A DNA stretch of 64,000 nt, taken from Phymatolithon calcareum (lineage: Eukaryota > Rhodophyta > Florideophyceae > Hapalidiales). The stretch's first letter is position 1. Every line of letters begins with the position of its first letter. The notes under the pieces are model-generated. The model was not told the DNA's origin. It made no database searches and worked only from the letters and a program-made list of their open reading frames with translations. Positions 32,194-42,542 of this stretch are shown here, in pieces. The stretch is from positions 124,001 to 188,000 of the forward strand of contig OZ345379.1 in NCBI GenBank assembly GCA_977006965.1, given 5' to 3'. The position numbers and the translations under genes were made by a program.

Positions 32194-32455
32194 ATTGTAA
32201 AATCTGCACGCAATTGTCTTGGACACAAGCATTGTTTCTGTTATGAATAGAGTGCGGCCTATTAGCAATATATTTGACCCGAAGGTAATGCAACGCCGAA
32301 AGCCGACGCAGGATGACCATAGACGAGTTTGACGTCGGGTTTGGCATAAATTGGTTCTTTCTCGGGGCATCAGTGCGAAAGGGCACGATTCGCCCTACCA
32401 TTACCCCATCATCCCTCATAACACGAGTAAAAGTTAGATTTATCGCCTACCTATT

Positions 32456-35400
32456 TTACAATTTCTGCAACAAGTCCAATCCTCCAGTGCCTCCGCCATA
32501 AGTCGCGCCAACAGCAACTGCCGCGCTCGGGTTTTGCACAATATCTCTCGTTCCATACAGCGCCGCGTCGGACAAGAACTTCACACTAGTTTCGAAAGTC
32601 ATTTTCTGGAACGGGCTTGGCGCATCGTCAATTGACCGTCGATTGAATCCACGGTACGTCCCGTTTACAGTCATGTAGTCCGCGATAAGGTTAAGATGTC
32701 GAATGTTCACGGGAATTGCGTACGCTTTGAACACATTCTTAAACTCTTGGATAAGAGCTAGTCGTAAAGCTTCAACACCGTACGTCTTTAAAATACCCAG
32801 CATGTTATTTGTTAGCAAGGCGTTATAATCCACAAGCCCGTGTCCCAGTAAGAAGACCTGTTCCAAGTTTGATCCTTCCGTGATTACCACAGGGCCAGTC
32901 TCAGACTCTTCGGTGAAGCAATTTGTAATTCGCTCAACATGCACAAGCTTGACCTTCCGTGCCGCGTCTCGCGCAATTTCCGATAGTTGCAATCGCCCGT
33001 TAAGGGACACAGGAATAATCCAGGTAACTTCGACAGCAGTCCCATCCTCATTTGGTTCTGGCTCTCCTAACGGCCCAATTTCGTTAATCACTTTCTTGGC
33101 GATAGCACTTAAATCCCTCTCTTCGCGTTTCAATTGCTCAATGTCCACCGATCCGTTTGCAGCTCCCTTAGTCCTTTCCGGTGACGGACTTACATCCTGT
33201 GAGGCAATCTGTTCACCTTCCTCTTCGTCAGAGAATTCATCGCTGCTCCATTCATCAGATTCTTCCTCGTCAGTCACGCTCTGCGCCTCACTCATATTTT
33301 CATCTGAATCCTCGGCATTTGAATCCATCGACATTTTCTTCTCTGCTTTCCTCTTTTTCGACTTCGCATCATCAGAATTTTCGTCCCCGTCACTGTCGAC
33401 GACAAGCCCTCTGTCCGGGTTTAGATTGTTTCGAATTAGCGTCTTCGGGATATGCCTTTTAACGTTTCTCAGGGTACTATTCGACCCTGCAAGCTGCTCG
33501 CTTCGCTTCACCTCTTTGAGAAGAAGATCGTTGAATTCCGTCATGAACTCGTCGTCCACAGCATCCACCACCTGATTGAAACTGATGCCTAATTCTTCCT
33601 CATACATCTTCGGCTCTGGGAATTTCAACATAAGTCCGACCACGCTCACAGCCATTCCACCTAATGCTTCCTCGAGCGTAATGTGCTTATTCCGCACTTC
33701 AATCGACAGCAATAAGTCATCAAGTCGAACAAGCGACAATCGTTGAGCAAGCTTCTTCGCACCTTGCATGCCGACTTCGGGAAGCATTGGAATTGTCATT
33801 GACGGCGTTTTGGGATACGGGGCGGCCGTCATAATAAGCTCTCGTAACCGAGGGATTCCAAGAGTGACATGAGCAGAACTTGATCCCGCATGATGGAATG
33901 TGTTGAGAGTCATTTGTGTTGAAGGTTCTCCAACTCCTTGTGCAGCGATAATACCCACCGGTTCTCCAGGTTCCGCTACACATTCCTGGTATCGCGACTC
34001 CAAGAAAGATATGACTTCCTCGCCGGCAGAAGTGCTCACAGCGTATTGCTCAATCTCATCCCTGAACTTCTCTGAGACAGCTCCCTTTTTGGAAAAGACA
34101 CCTGGTGACAATTTCTCCAAGATAGATGGATATCGACCGCTGTAGATGTCTACCCCTCTCTTCTTGTCCTTTTTCCGAGAATGTAGCATTCGGGATACGG
34201 CAGGGTCCCTCACCGCCATGCTTCGTCGCAGGCAATGCATGTTCTTCACTTGCCAGTCAAGTTTGGTCATCAGCCAGCTAGCCTTGGTCGTATCAATTCC
34301 GTCATCTCCGTACAAGAACTGAATCACATTTCCGCTACTATCTCGCACAGTATAGTCATAGTGAAGTCTGATGCCTTCCAAATGCTTCACCAAGCATCGC
34401 TGAAGGTAACCTGAATTTGCAGTTTTCAAGGAGGTATCCAGCAATCCCTCACGTCCAGCCATAGCATGGAAAAAGAACTCAAATGGCGCAATACCAGTGA
34501 GAAATCGACCCGCGATGTAGCCGCCCGCATTTGGCGAAGGATCATAAGGTGGAAAACAAGGAAGAGTAGCACCGCTGCCTCCCATACGTGGAACACGCTT
34601 CCCCTCCAAGACCGTGGAGCCTACAAGGCAGGAAATTTGAGCAGAGTTCACAGCACTACCTTTAGCACCTGTGCTTGTCATGAGAGAAAAGCCGTTCAGC
34701 GGAAATTTCTTCTGCAACTTGCCGGGCAAGCACGCATTCATGACATTTGAAGATACTACATTCAGTGCCTCTTTCATTGATGTATCCAAGCGATCTTCTG
34801 CTTCTCGCCCATACCGGCTCACCATTTCCTCCGTCAGCATCCGAGCATCTTCAACAGATTTTGCAAGTCCTGAGGTTGTCTCGACCGAAGTGTCATTACC
34901 AAGTGCCTCAAACACTGAGTTTGTGCATGATATTGAAATTTTATCAAGAGCATTGCTGATGAGAGAATGCCGCTCTTGCTCAGCATCTTCTTGAAGAAGC
35001 AAATCATCGATTCCTGTTGTGTGACCATGCTCGCGAAGGTAAAACGTACCAAGTCTTCCGAGACAGCTTAGAAAGTTGTCCGATGCCTCTGTACCGTAGA
35101 CTTCTTGCACGCCATGCACCGCGCCATAAATCGATGCACCAAGAGAACTCTTATCCAATGTTCCGCGAAGGAGTTGTCCATCCCGGAATAAAACCTGGGA
35201 TTCTTCCCGCCCGACAATATTCGCCTTTGTCTTCGAAGTGGTCTCCAGATACAGGCCAGGCCTATTACCGCGAATAATATCCAAAATAGAGGAAAGAAGC
35301 TGTTTTCCCGTCCACCTCTGATGTGGCTTGAGAACGGCAGGAATTGGCAGACGATATCGCCCGCCTTTGTAAGAGGACGTGCTGGTAATACAATCCGTGG

Positions 35401-37510
35401 CTGAGAACAGTAATTGACAGAATTTTTCCTTGCGCAGAAAAGTATCTCGCCGACTCAGCAGTGAAGCCCCTGCAATGTGATCTTGAATAATTCCGCGGAT
35501 GGGAGCTCCGGATGTCGGAACGATGTAATGTCGACTGCTCAGCATTAGTTCTTCAGCCTCTGCTCGAGCAAGAGCGTCCTGCGGAACATGCACATTCATT
35601 TCATCGCCATCAAAATCGGCATTGTAGGATCCGCAGTTTGCGTAATGAAATCGAATGGTTCGATTCTCCGGGAGTACTCGAACTTTGTGCGCCATGATGG
35701 AAACGCGATGAAGCGTGGGCTGCCGATTGAAAAGAACTACATCTCCGTTTCGAAGATGGCGCAGAACCCGACGAGGTAGCATTGAATCTCCTTGAGCCTT
35801 CATTTCCGCGTCAGCACTGCTCTGTTCCATCAGTTTTTCAGAGGACCCGAATCCATTCATATCGCTTGACCGTTTTTGAATCGTATTGTTCTGAATGAGC
35901 ATTTTAGCTTGCGCTTCGCGATTAGTCTTGTTCAACATGGTAACCTTATGCAAACCAGAATTTGTCCAGTACTCGACTGCAGTGGCCCCAGGATACTCCA
36001 GTGGACCGTTGAGAACTGCTTGGCGCATTTCCTTCAAGTTAAGAGCGGTGACCGGTTCCGGAATAGTCAAGAGCTTCGCAAAACTTTTTGGAATACCTAT
36101 TTCATCAGTTCCAAGAAAAACATCGGGTCCAATTACCGAACGACAACTGAAGTTGACTCGCTTTCCCATCATATGCTGACGAAAAAGTCCGGCTTTTGCC
36201 TCGAGTTGTTGGCGAATACCCGAAAGTTTGACAGTTCTGTCTGAAGGATCATTATCGTAAAGGTAGTAAATGCTGTCTTGAATGAGTGAGACAGCACTAG
36301 CAATATCGCGTTCTCTGCGTGATTCAGTTCTTTTCTGAAATTGCCTTTTCGGTGTCTTCTTTCGTCCTTTTTTCTTCCCTGGTGTACCTCCGTCAACTTC
36401 CATAGCGTCTTCTTCTGCTTCCGGATTGTCGTGACCATCTTCGTCTTCTTCCACGAGCGTTGCAATTCCTTCGAGAATTCTCGAAAAGCACAAGTTTTGA
36501 GGATGCTCTGACGCGACTTCCATTGTGCCAACCTTAGAGGAAGGACGGAATCGATTTGGTGGTACGGCCACGTTTTTGACAAAAAAGTGAGAATAGTCTA
36601 GCGCCTTAAGAGGCTCATTCTTCATGCGACCCTTGTGTCCATAGAAAAGTTCACAAATCCTTCTCGCTGATGCCCATAGTTTCTGAATGCGATCGTGAAT
36701 TTCCGTGGGTGATAGCATAGTTTCTGATTTGTCCGAATTGATCTTGAATATGCGACCGACCTTACCATTACGAAGCTTCGTCGCCTTCCTGCTACAAGCT
36801 GGGCACTTGACATCTTTCAAGCGCTCAAAGTTGTGCAGCATTTTCGTCCACCCTGCGGAGGGCGTTGACAAAAGACGCCCAGCTTTTGCAGCTCGCTCCC
36901 ACTCAACCTTGGCGGCTATCTTAAAAGCTCTGTCCACTTCTTCTTCGTCATCAGTATCGACACGTTCCATATGAAGTTTGATTTCCGGAGGCAAGGTATC
37001 GAAAAAGGCAGTAAGGCTCTTCCGCTGAAAGTCAGAATCGTCTTTCAGTCCCAGACCGGATGCAGAAAAGTAGAAGTCGCAAGCTTGCACGCATCTGGGG
37101 AGCGAAGCGTCCTCAAAGCAGAGCTTGACCAGAAGCTGAAGTCGTGCACGCTTGGTGAGCTTAATTTCTCCGCATTCCCAGCATGAAGAATACAAAAGTC
37201 GTACAATTGTCTTGACGAGAAGCGGATTGACGATTGGAAAGGGGAGTTCGATGTGACCAAAATGGCCTGGACAAACATCATACGTGCCTCCGCAAGTGTC
37301 ACAAGCACCGTCTGCATAGCTCACAACGCCAAGTGCAGGATCATACAGGCCGCGCGGGACCGGGCGTCCAAAATCATCAAAAGCGCGCTCGCGGATGATA
37401 CGTCGAACGCTGAGTCGCTTGATATCTTCGGCGGAATAGTATTCGAACTTAATGCCAGAAACTTCGTGCGCGACATCGACATCTCTTTGGCTTACGAGCT
37501 CGATATCCAT
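32456..37510 (-). CDS. RPA190: RNA polymerase I largest subunit, A190/RPA1 (1684 aa, no intron)
   Basis: The first in-frame ATG is at 37510 (MDIELVSQRDVDV). The N-terminal clamp zinc site is C70, C73, C80, H83 (CDTCGGTYDVCPGHFGH). The active-site loop NADFDGDEMN at 630-639 carries the Mg-binding triad D632, D634, D636. The bridge-helix and trigger-loop regions are seen as GREGLLDTSLKTANSGYLQ and GIIAAQGVGEPSTQMTLNTF, and RELIMTA follows. Pol I hallmarks are a Lys/Glu-rich insertion in the N-terminal half (around DNA 36310-36440) and a long acidic Ser/Asp/Glu insert in the jaw (DNA ~33200-33410). The length fits Pol I A190 (about 1660-1720 aa). It catalyses rRNA precursor synthesis in the nucleolus. 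It shares a 245-bp divergent upstream region with the S4-domain gene and converges with PHF5A. Confidence in identity is very high. Confidence 0.97.
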   Translation of the reverse strand: MDIELVSQRDVDVAHEVSGIKFEYYSAEDIKRLSVRRIIRERAFDDFGRPVPRGLYDPALGVVSYADGACDTCGGTYDVCPGHFGHIELPFPIVNPLLVKTIVRLLYSSCWECGEIKLTKRARLQLLVKLCFEDASLPRCVQACDFYFSASGLGLKDDSDFQRKSLTAFFDTLPPEIKLHMERVDTDDEEEVDRAFKIAAKVEWERAAKAGRLLSTPSAGWTKMLHNFERLKDVKCPACSRKATKLRNGKVGRIFKINSDKSETMLSPTEIHDRIQKLWASARRICELFYGHKGRMKNEPLKALDYSHFFVKNVAVPPNRFRPSSKVGTMEVASEHPQNLCFSRILEGIATLVEEDEDGHDNPEAEEDAMEVDGGTPGKKKGRKKTPKRQFQKRTESRRERDIASAVSLIQDSIYYLYDNDPSDRTVKLSGIRQQLEAKAGLFRQHMMGKRVNFSCRSVIGPDVFLGTDEIGIPKSFAKLLTIPEPVTALNLKEMRQAVLNGPLEYPGATAVEYWTNSGLHKVTMLNKTNREAQAKMLIQNNTIQKRSSDMNGFGSSEKLMEQSSADAEMKAQGDSMLPRRVLRHLRNGDVVLFNRQPTLHRVSIMAHKVRVLPENRTIRFHYANCGSYNADFDGDEMNVHVPQDALARAEAEELMLSSRHYIVPTSGAPIRGIIQDHIAGASLLSRRDTFLRKEKFCQLLFSATDCITSTSSYKGGRYRLPIPAVLKPHQRWTGKQLLSSILDIIRGNRPGLYLETTSKTKANIVGREESQVLFRDGQLLRGTLDKSSLGASIYGAVHGVQEVYGTEASDNFLSCLGRLGTFYLREHGHTTGIDDLLLQEDAEQERHSLISNALDKISISCTNSVFEALGNDTSVETTSGLAKSVEDARMLTEEMVSRYGREAEDRLDTSMKEALNVVSSNVMNACLPGKLQKKFPLNGFSLMTSTGAKGSAVNSAQISCLVGSTVLEGKRVPRMGGSGATLPCFPPYDPSPNAGGYIAGRFLTGIAPFEFFFHAMAGREGLLDTSLKTANSGYLQRCLVKHLEGIRLHYDYTVRDSSGNVIQFLYGDDGIDTTKASWLMTKLDWQVKNMHCLRRSMAVRDPAVSRMLHSRKKDKKRGVDIYSGRYPSILEKLSPGVFSKKGAVSEKFRDEIEQYAVSTSAGEEVISFLESRYQECVAEPGEPVGIIAAQGVGEPSTQMTLNTFHHAGSSSAHVTLGIPRLRELIMTAAPYPKTPSMTIPMLPEVGMQGAKKLAQRLSLVRLDDLLLSIEVRNKHITLEEALGGMAVSVVGLMLKFPEPKMYEEELGISFNQVVDAVDDEFMTEFNDLLLKEVKRSEQLAGSNSTLRNVKRHIPKTLIRNNLNPDRGLVVDSDGDENSDDAKSKKRKAEKKMSMDSNAEDSDENMSEAQSVTDEEESDEWSSDEFSDEEEGEQIASQDVSPSPERTKGAANGSVDIEQLKREERDLSAIAKKVINEIGPLGEPEPNEDGTAVEVTWIIPVSLNGRLQLSEIARDAARKVKLVHVERITNCFTEESETGPVVITEGSNLEQVFLLGHGLVDYNALLTNNMLGILKTYGVEALRLALIQEFKNVFKAYAIPVNIRHLNLIADYMTVNGTYRGFNRRSIDDAPSPFQKMTFETSVKFLSDAALYGTRDIVQNPSAAVAVGATYGGGTGGLDLLQKL

Positions 37511-37755
37511 AGTAAGTGATGCTTCGGAAACAATCCCTGTCTTCCTTTCGTTTCGCCGCACGAGACGGGAAGAAGGGTGACGGAGGGTATGGCCGTCGAC
37601 CAGGCAGGGATTTGTGCAAAGATCATTGATCCCGATTGGTCATCTTAAAAAGTTTATCATACCACGCGGAAACCTCGTCAATCTCGACGTTGTCGCTGCA
37701 GTGTTGAGGTGAAGAGGTCCTGGGTTGAGCACAATTCATCCAGGCAGCATTCGCC

Positions 37756-38301
37756 ATGGAGCCCACATTCGTATCCCCAACGCCGTTGACACACACATGG
37801 ACGGAGACGAAGGGCGCAAAATGCGGGACTGCATGGCGAAGCGCACGCGAGATGCGTCCCAGGATGGTGCGCGCACATCTGCCGGTCATGTGCGTCGAAG
37901 AAACAGTTGCAGATGCTTCGGAAGCAGGTCGCAAATTGTCTGCATCGGACACAACTGCAGAAAATCCTTTGGAATCAAAACCGACGACAGCGGTGACGAA
38001 GAAGGCGAAATTGCAGCAACTGCTTGCAAAGTACGGTGTGGCATCATCTGACACATGCGCATTGCTAATCAGGAGCGGGCAAGTGCGCGTGAATGGAGTA
38101 GTGATGAAAGAGGCAAATGCAAAGATGCGCACGGACTCTAAAATCGAGGTGAGCGGTCGTGTGGTGAGCGAGATGGCGGATGACACGGTTGAATTGCCGC
38201 GCACGCAGCGCGACTTTGAGCAGCGGGAAGTATTCAAAAACTACAATCGCAGGGTTGATGGCGGCTTCTTCTCTAAAAAGGGCGGTCGCAAGAGGCGATG
38301 A
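37756..38301 (+). CDS. S4 RNA-binding domain protein (181 aa)
   Basis: ATG 37756 opens the frame. Residues ~84-132 form an S4 domain: KLQQLLAKYGVASSDT, LLIRSGQVRVNGVVM, then a KIEVSG strand. This resembles the RNA-binding module of RsuA/RluB-type pseudouridine synthases and ribosomal protein S4, but no catalytic domain follows. The C-terminus is basic (GGFFSKKGGRKRR), favouring RNA or ribosome binding. The N-terminal ~80 residues are low in complexity; a plastid or mitochondrial transit peptide is possible but not clear. It is divergently transcribed from the Pol I gene. A role in ribosome biogenesis, nucleolar or organellar, is inference. Confidence 0.8.
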   Translation: MEPTFVSPTPLTHTWTETKGAKCGTAWRSAREMRPRMVRAHLPVMCVEETVADASEAGRKLSASDTTAENPLESKPTTAVTKKAKLQQLLAKYGVASSDTCALLIRSGQVRVNGVVMKEANAKMRTDSKIEVSGRVVSEMADDTVELPRTQRDFEQREVFKNYNRRVDGGFFSKKGGRKRR

Positions 38302-38346
38302 TGAATTATCTTTTCCGTTACGTATGTTTAGGGACTGGGGAATAAA

Positions 38347-38362
38347 ACACACACACACACGC
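38347..38362. repeat. (AC)n microsatellite
   Basis: A short run of about eight AC units just after the S4 gene stop. It is a simple repeat with no visible role. Confidence 0.8.
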
Positions 38363-38599
38363 ATACAATGCATTCATTCATTCTCTCCCTCCTTCATTTG
38401 ACAGACCGACTGATCGGTGGCAAAATATTGCACGCGGGCCTTGGGGGACGAGCTGTATGCAGTTTTTTAGTATCAAAATTCCACTCCAACATGCATCCCG
38501 ATACACACACACGTTGCATAGGCCCATTGAAAGGCTGTACAGTACAGGTCGAGAGAGCCGCCTGGTGGATTGCCGAAACCCACAGCCTCCAATTCCGGC

Positions 38600-40318
38600 A
38601 TGGCACATCTTGTCCGTCCCAATCCGACCTCGCCGGAAAAACCGCCCAACCCCCCATCGCCACAAAACTCCCCAGACGAAGACATATCCGCCCTTCGTTC
38701 CGAGCTCTCCGCCCTCCGCGCCAAGCTCACCCATCTAGAATCGGAACTGCACTGCGGTATCTGTCGCGGTCCGCTACGCATTCCAATATCCCTTCCCTGC
38801 GGTCATTCCTTCTGTTCCGAATGCGCACGTCGCGCTCTCTTATCCCGCTCGCGCTGCGTCGAGGCGCACTGCGCTGCTGAAGCCACGACCGCCGACCTGC
38901 GTCCTGTGCGCGCCCTCGAGGCCTGTGTGTCGCATCTCTTCCCTTCCGCGCGCGTACTTGCCACAGATGCGAAGCCAGTGCACGGGAGAATGGCGCATCT
39001 TCCCCGTGCTTCTCGCGCCACCCTGGCGACCGCGTTGAGGTCGGTAGGACTGCGCGCGGATGGTTGCGTTGAGGTGCTTGCGAAGCGTCACCGTGAGTTT
39101 GTGCTTCTGTGGAATGCGAATCTTGACTCCGTGGCCCCGCTTGCGGAACATGCTGTTGCGGCACGGGTTATGTCGGCGGAGAAGGCGCTTGCTGTTGCTG
39201 CGATGCGCAAGCCGGGACGGAAGGTTACTAATCTGTTCCGCAAACGCCCGGCTCCTGTCCCGCCGGATGCCCATTTGCCGGAGGAGGGGGATGGGCATGA
39301 GGCACTCATACGAAAGATCCGTCGTCGTGAGGGCCGGCCTGTCGCTCAACATCGTCCACGGGAACACACTCCTCCGGCAAGCATCGCTCAGGGCGATGTA
39401 CAGCTTGTGGACGCTGGGGGTAAAGTTACACAGAGTCCAGAGGCACAAGAAGTACCTGTCGTTCCGTCCAGCCCTTCGCCGAGCGACCTCGCACTGATCA
39501 ATGCCGCCGACAGAGCGTCGCAGGAACATGAAGCTGGGACCGGTTCATCACTCCGCACACCGTCTCGTCCTGTCAGATCCGATGACTGCTGGGCTGATGC
39601 AGACGATTCCTGCTCAACGATCGCACCGTCACCCATTCGTCCACCTCCAGTGCTGCAATCACCATTGCGACCGGCAAGCGCGCAGCAGCCGACGAGCGGA
39701 CAGCCAAGTCCTGGAGCATCCTTCACAACTTCACCCGTACGTGCGCCGCGTATATCTGAATCGCCGCAATTTTCCGGCGTTCAACGCTCATCCAGCGCAC
39801 GCGAGCAGACTAGTACACTTGTTACCCTCTCAAGAGATAGGCAGCCCCATCCCCCGCAGGCGCAACAGGCGCCCTCCGAGAAGATCCACGTAGTTCCTTG
39901 GCGACAGTTCCCCAACAAGCCGACCCAATCTCCTGTTTCACTCGGAGTCGTTACACGTACCGCCTCCGTCGTTGGGTCCCCTGTCATCGGACGTGCAGGT
40001 GGCCCTCCCAGTGCACAGTTTCGAAGACCTACTCATAGTCCGTTTTCGACATCCGGCTATCAGCACCATCGTGCACCATTCTCACAGGGCGCATCCGCCA
40101 CGCATCCAAACTCGCAGCCTTCTTCATGGAGGCAGACAGTATCGAACAGGACGCAGCCGGCATTCTCGCAGTCGCAGGCCGCTTCGCAGACGCCCGTGCG
40201 ACCTCCTTTGACGGAGGAGCAGCGCGCGCGTATAGAGAAGAACAGACAGCAGGCAATACAGCGACAGCTGGCGGCAAGAAAACGACGCGAGGAGATGTTG
40301 CGTGGTGCGCCTCGGTGA
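38600..40318 (+). CDS. RAD18-like RING/SAP protein with C-terminal RPA-binding-type motif (572 aa)
   Basis: The first ATG is at 38600. Residues 28-50 form a short coiled coil. A C3HC4 RING follows (C52, C55, C67, H69, C72, C75, C86, C91), again with CX4C as the last pair. Residues ~138-182 match the SAP domain of RAD18 (TLATALRSVGLRADG, KRHREFVLLWNANLDSVAP). RAD18 is the E3 ligase that monoubiquitinates PCNA for translesion synthesis. The UBZ zinc finger usually found between RING and SAP is not visible. A long Pro/Ser-rich region follows. The C-terminal helix (residues 537-558, starting LTEEQRARIEKNRQQAI) closely resembles the RPA32-binding motif of SMARCAL1-type proteins. The N-terminus is paralogous to the RING protein at 15456. 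A role in DNA-damage tolerance is inferred. The stop sits in a GTGAGT context, so a further 3' exon is possible. Confidence 0.8.
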   Translation: MAHLVRPNPTSPEKPPNPPSPQNSPDEDISALRSELSALRAKLTHLESELHCGICRGPLRIPISLPCGHSFCSECARRALLSRSRCVEAHCAAEATTADLRPVRALEACVSHLFPSARVLATDAKPVHGRMAHLPRASRATLATALRSVGLRADGCVEVLAKRHREFVLLWNANLDSVAPLAEHAVAARVMSAEKALAVAAMRKPGRKVTNLFRKRPAPVPPDAHLPEEGDGHEALIRKIRRREGRPVAQHRPREHTPPASIAQGDVQLVDAGGKVTQSPEAQEVPVVPSSPSPSDLALINAADRASQEHEAGTGSSLRTPSRPVRSDDCWADADDSCSTIAPSPIRPPPVLQSPLRPASAQQPTSGQPSPGASFTTSPVRAPRISESPQFSGVQRSSSAREQTSTLVTLSRDRQPHPPQAQQAPSEKIHVVPWRQFPNKPTQSPVSLGVVTRTASVVGSPVIGRAGGPPSAQFRRPTHSPFSTSGYQHHRAPFSQGASATHPNSQPSSWRQTVSNRTQPAFSQSQAASQTPVRPPLTEEQRARIEKNRQQAIQRQLAARKRREEMLRGAPR

Positions 40319-41321
40319 GTGCGGGAAATCATGCTGCCAACTCTGCAAGCATATACGCAAGGCGGAATAGTTGACTTCGCGGCTGGGCTTAAACTTACAT
40401 CGAAATCTTATTCACCGTCATTTAAGATTACCAATGTGTAATCCGAGTGTCAGCATTGCCGCCTTTTGGCAATAAGATTCAATTTCATCAGTTGCTTATT
40501 GAAATGTTCTGCCGCCGCTCGCGGTATCCTGGGTGTAGCGTTGTTGAGAATGCGTCAGGAACCTGGCCCTATCATTCTGAACGAGCAAACAGTTTGGAAA
40601 AAGCCTTGACGACGCAAACCCGTCCCATCGCTACCCGGGAGTCAGCGACGACGTCACCGACTTTAACGAAGGAATCATTGAGCATCGAATATCTCTGAAA
40701 ACGCATTACTGAGAGCAAAACTGGAGGGATGTCCGCAGTTGTTAATAAAGAGGGACAGAGAATTTCGCAGCAAAAGTGATCAGACAGTCAACGGCGATGA
40801 TTTGCTAGTGTGAATCGACCTAATTTGTGAGGAGCTGCGGAAAATTGAGTATAACTTCATGCGGAAGGCATTTTTTCATGCTCTTTGTGTCCGATTTGGT
40901 TGGATTTTACAATTCTTTTCGGAGGACGAGTGCAGCGATTTAATCGTGCTGGAAACAATCTCGAAAGAGATTTTGCAATCTGTTAAATGATACATTGATA
41001 CATTATGACTATTGAAGTTGTTTATTGGATGCCAGGCCACCCACCAGGTGCGAAGAAAGTCTGGGCTTGTTGAAGACAGGTACGACACAATAAAACGTCT
41101 TACCAATCTGTTACTGCGGACAACATCCAACTGGCACCTCGAATACCAGGGCACTCACTGCAGTGCAACAATAGTGTCAGGGCATGGCTAATACGCTGAC
41201 GAAAACCTTCCATTGTTGCTGTGACTCATTCCTAATACACATACATGGTTGTGTCTTGGCTCTTGGCCGACCAGGGCACACTAAATGGGAACAGGACAGG
41301 TTGTTATGAGATCCGGTCCTG
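40319..41321. other. 1-kb intergenic region
   Basis: No supported gene. The short frames (at most 92 codons) have no recognisable content. The region includes the 3' flanks of the convergent RAD18-like and PSAT genes. Confidence 0.45.
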
Positions 41322-42542
41322 CTAGCGCTTCTCACGAGCAAACTTCACCATGAACTCCTGCAGTGCATCGACAGCTCGATCGGAGATACCATTGTAAAGT
41401 GTAATACGGCATCCTGGGAAGAGCGGATGGCAGAACAGCTGCAGAAGTCCCATGCGCTCAGCGGTGGAACAGAACTCGTCTTCAATGTTGGGATCGCCGC
41501 CGATACCACCAATACGGAAAGGAATATTCATGCGGGAACGATGCTTCACGTCAGAACACTTGAGCTGATAGAAACCTTCAGACTCTTCAATGATGCGATA
41601 CATGGCGTTGGAACGTGCAATGGCGCGTTGCTCGAGCGCTTTGACTCCACCGTTATCCATGTTATCCGAAAGGACAAGGTTGACCATGTAGATGGCGAAG
41701 GTAGGCGGAGTGTTGTACACAGACGGGATCGGCTTCGAATGAACCATCTTGGAATAGGACAGGACCGATGGACACAGCTGGGTCTCATTACCCACAAGAT
41801 CGTCGCGCAAGATAACTACGGTGACACCAGCCGGTCCAAGGTTCTTACCACCGGAGGCATAGATGAGACCATACTTAGAAATATCGACCGGACGAGACAT
41901 GAGGGTGGAAGTGAAGTCGCCTACAAGTGGAGGAGATCCGGGTGGAAGTTGCGGATCTTCAATGAACTCAAGCCCATGGAGAGTTTCATTGGCACATATG
42001 TGGACGTATGCAGATTGCGGAGATATATCCCATTCAGAGACCGCTGGAATAGTGCGGTATCCGTCCTTCTTTCCATTGTACGCATGACGGACGGTGCAGT
42101 ACTTGGCAGCCTCAGTTGCTGCGCGTTCACCCCAGTAGCCGGTGGTGATGTAGTCAGCATGGGTCTTGTTGCCGAGGAGGTTCATAGGAACCGCGGAAAA
42201 CTGACCATGGGCGCCACCCTGCATGAAGATGATGTGGTAGTTGGAGGGGACGTCGAGTAGAACTCGAAGCTTATGGGCAGCACCAGAGATAGCATTCTGT
42301 ACTGGACCGCCGGCATCTCTGTGCGACATCTCCATGATGCTCATTCCGGTCCCGTCCTTGTCACAAAACTCACGCTGAGCCTGACGCATGACGGTGTCAG
42401 TGAGACAAGCCGGACCGGCGGAAAAGTTGCCGAGAGCGCGATAGGAAGAGAAGCATGGCTCGGGCGCCGCAGGACTGGCCATTGTGAATGACATGGGGTT
42501 AGCCGGAACGGCGGACTCGTGAACGAAATGTGGCGGCGGCAT
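41322..42542 (-). CDS. PSAT: Phosphoserine aminotransferase (406 aa)
   Basis: ATG at 42542 on the minus strand. This is a class-V aminotransferase that converts 3-phosphohydroxypyruvate and glutamate to phosphoserine and 2-oxoglutarate in serine synthesis. Visible signatures are NFSAGPACL (39-47), MEMSHRD (70-76), FMQGGAHGQF (106-115), TGYWGERA (134-141) and the cofactor-lysine motif YASGGKNLGPAGV with K233 as the Schiff-base lysine. PSVYNTPPTFAIY and the C-terminal HPLFPGCRITLYNGIS complete the fold. The family is about 360-400 aa. The N-terminal ~35 residues precede the conserved domain and are Pro/Ser-rich without a clear transit peptide; a second ATG (codon 17) could start a shorter form. 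No intron is visible. Confidence 0.96.
   Translation of the reverse strand: MPPPHFVHESAVPANPMSFTMASPAAPEPCFSSYRALGNFSAGPACLTDTVMRQAQREFCDKDGTGMSIMEMSHRDAGGPVQNAISGAAHKLRVLLDVPSNYHIIFMQGGAHGQFSAVPMNLLGNKTHADYITTGYWGERAATEAAKYCTVRHAYNGKKDGYRTIPAVSEWDISPQSAYVHICANETLHGLEFIEDPQLPPGSPPLVGDFTSTLMSRPVDISKYGLIYASGGKNLGPAGVTVVILRDDLVGNETQLCPSVLSYSKMVHSKPIPSVYNTPPTFAIYMVNLVLSDNMDNGGVKALEQRAIARSNAMYRIIEESEGFYQLKCSDVKHRSRMNIPFRIGGIGGDPNIEDEFCSTAERMGLLQLFCHPLFPGCRITLYNGISDRAVDALQEFMVKFAREKR

Noticed and set aside
41427-42260. 277-codon plus-strand frame
   Set aside because: It is the antisense shadow of phosphoserine aminotransferase.
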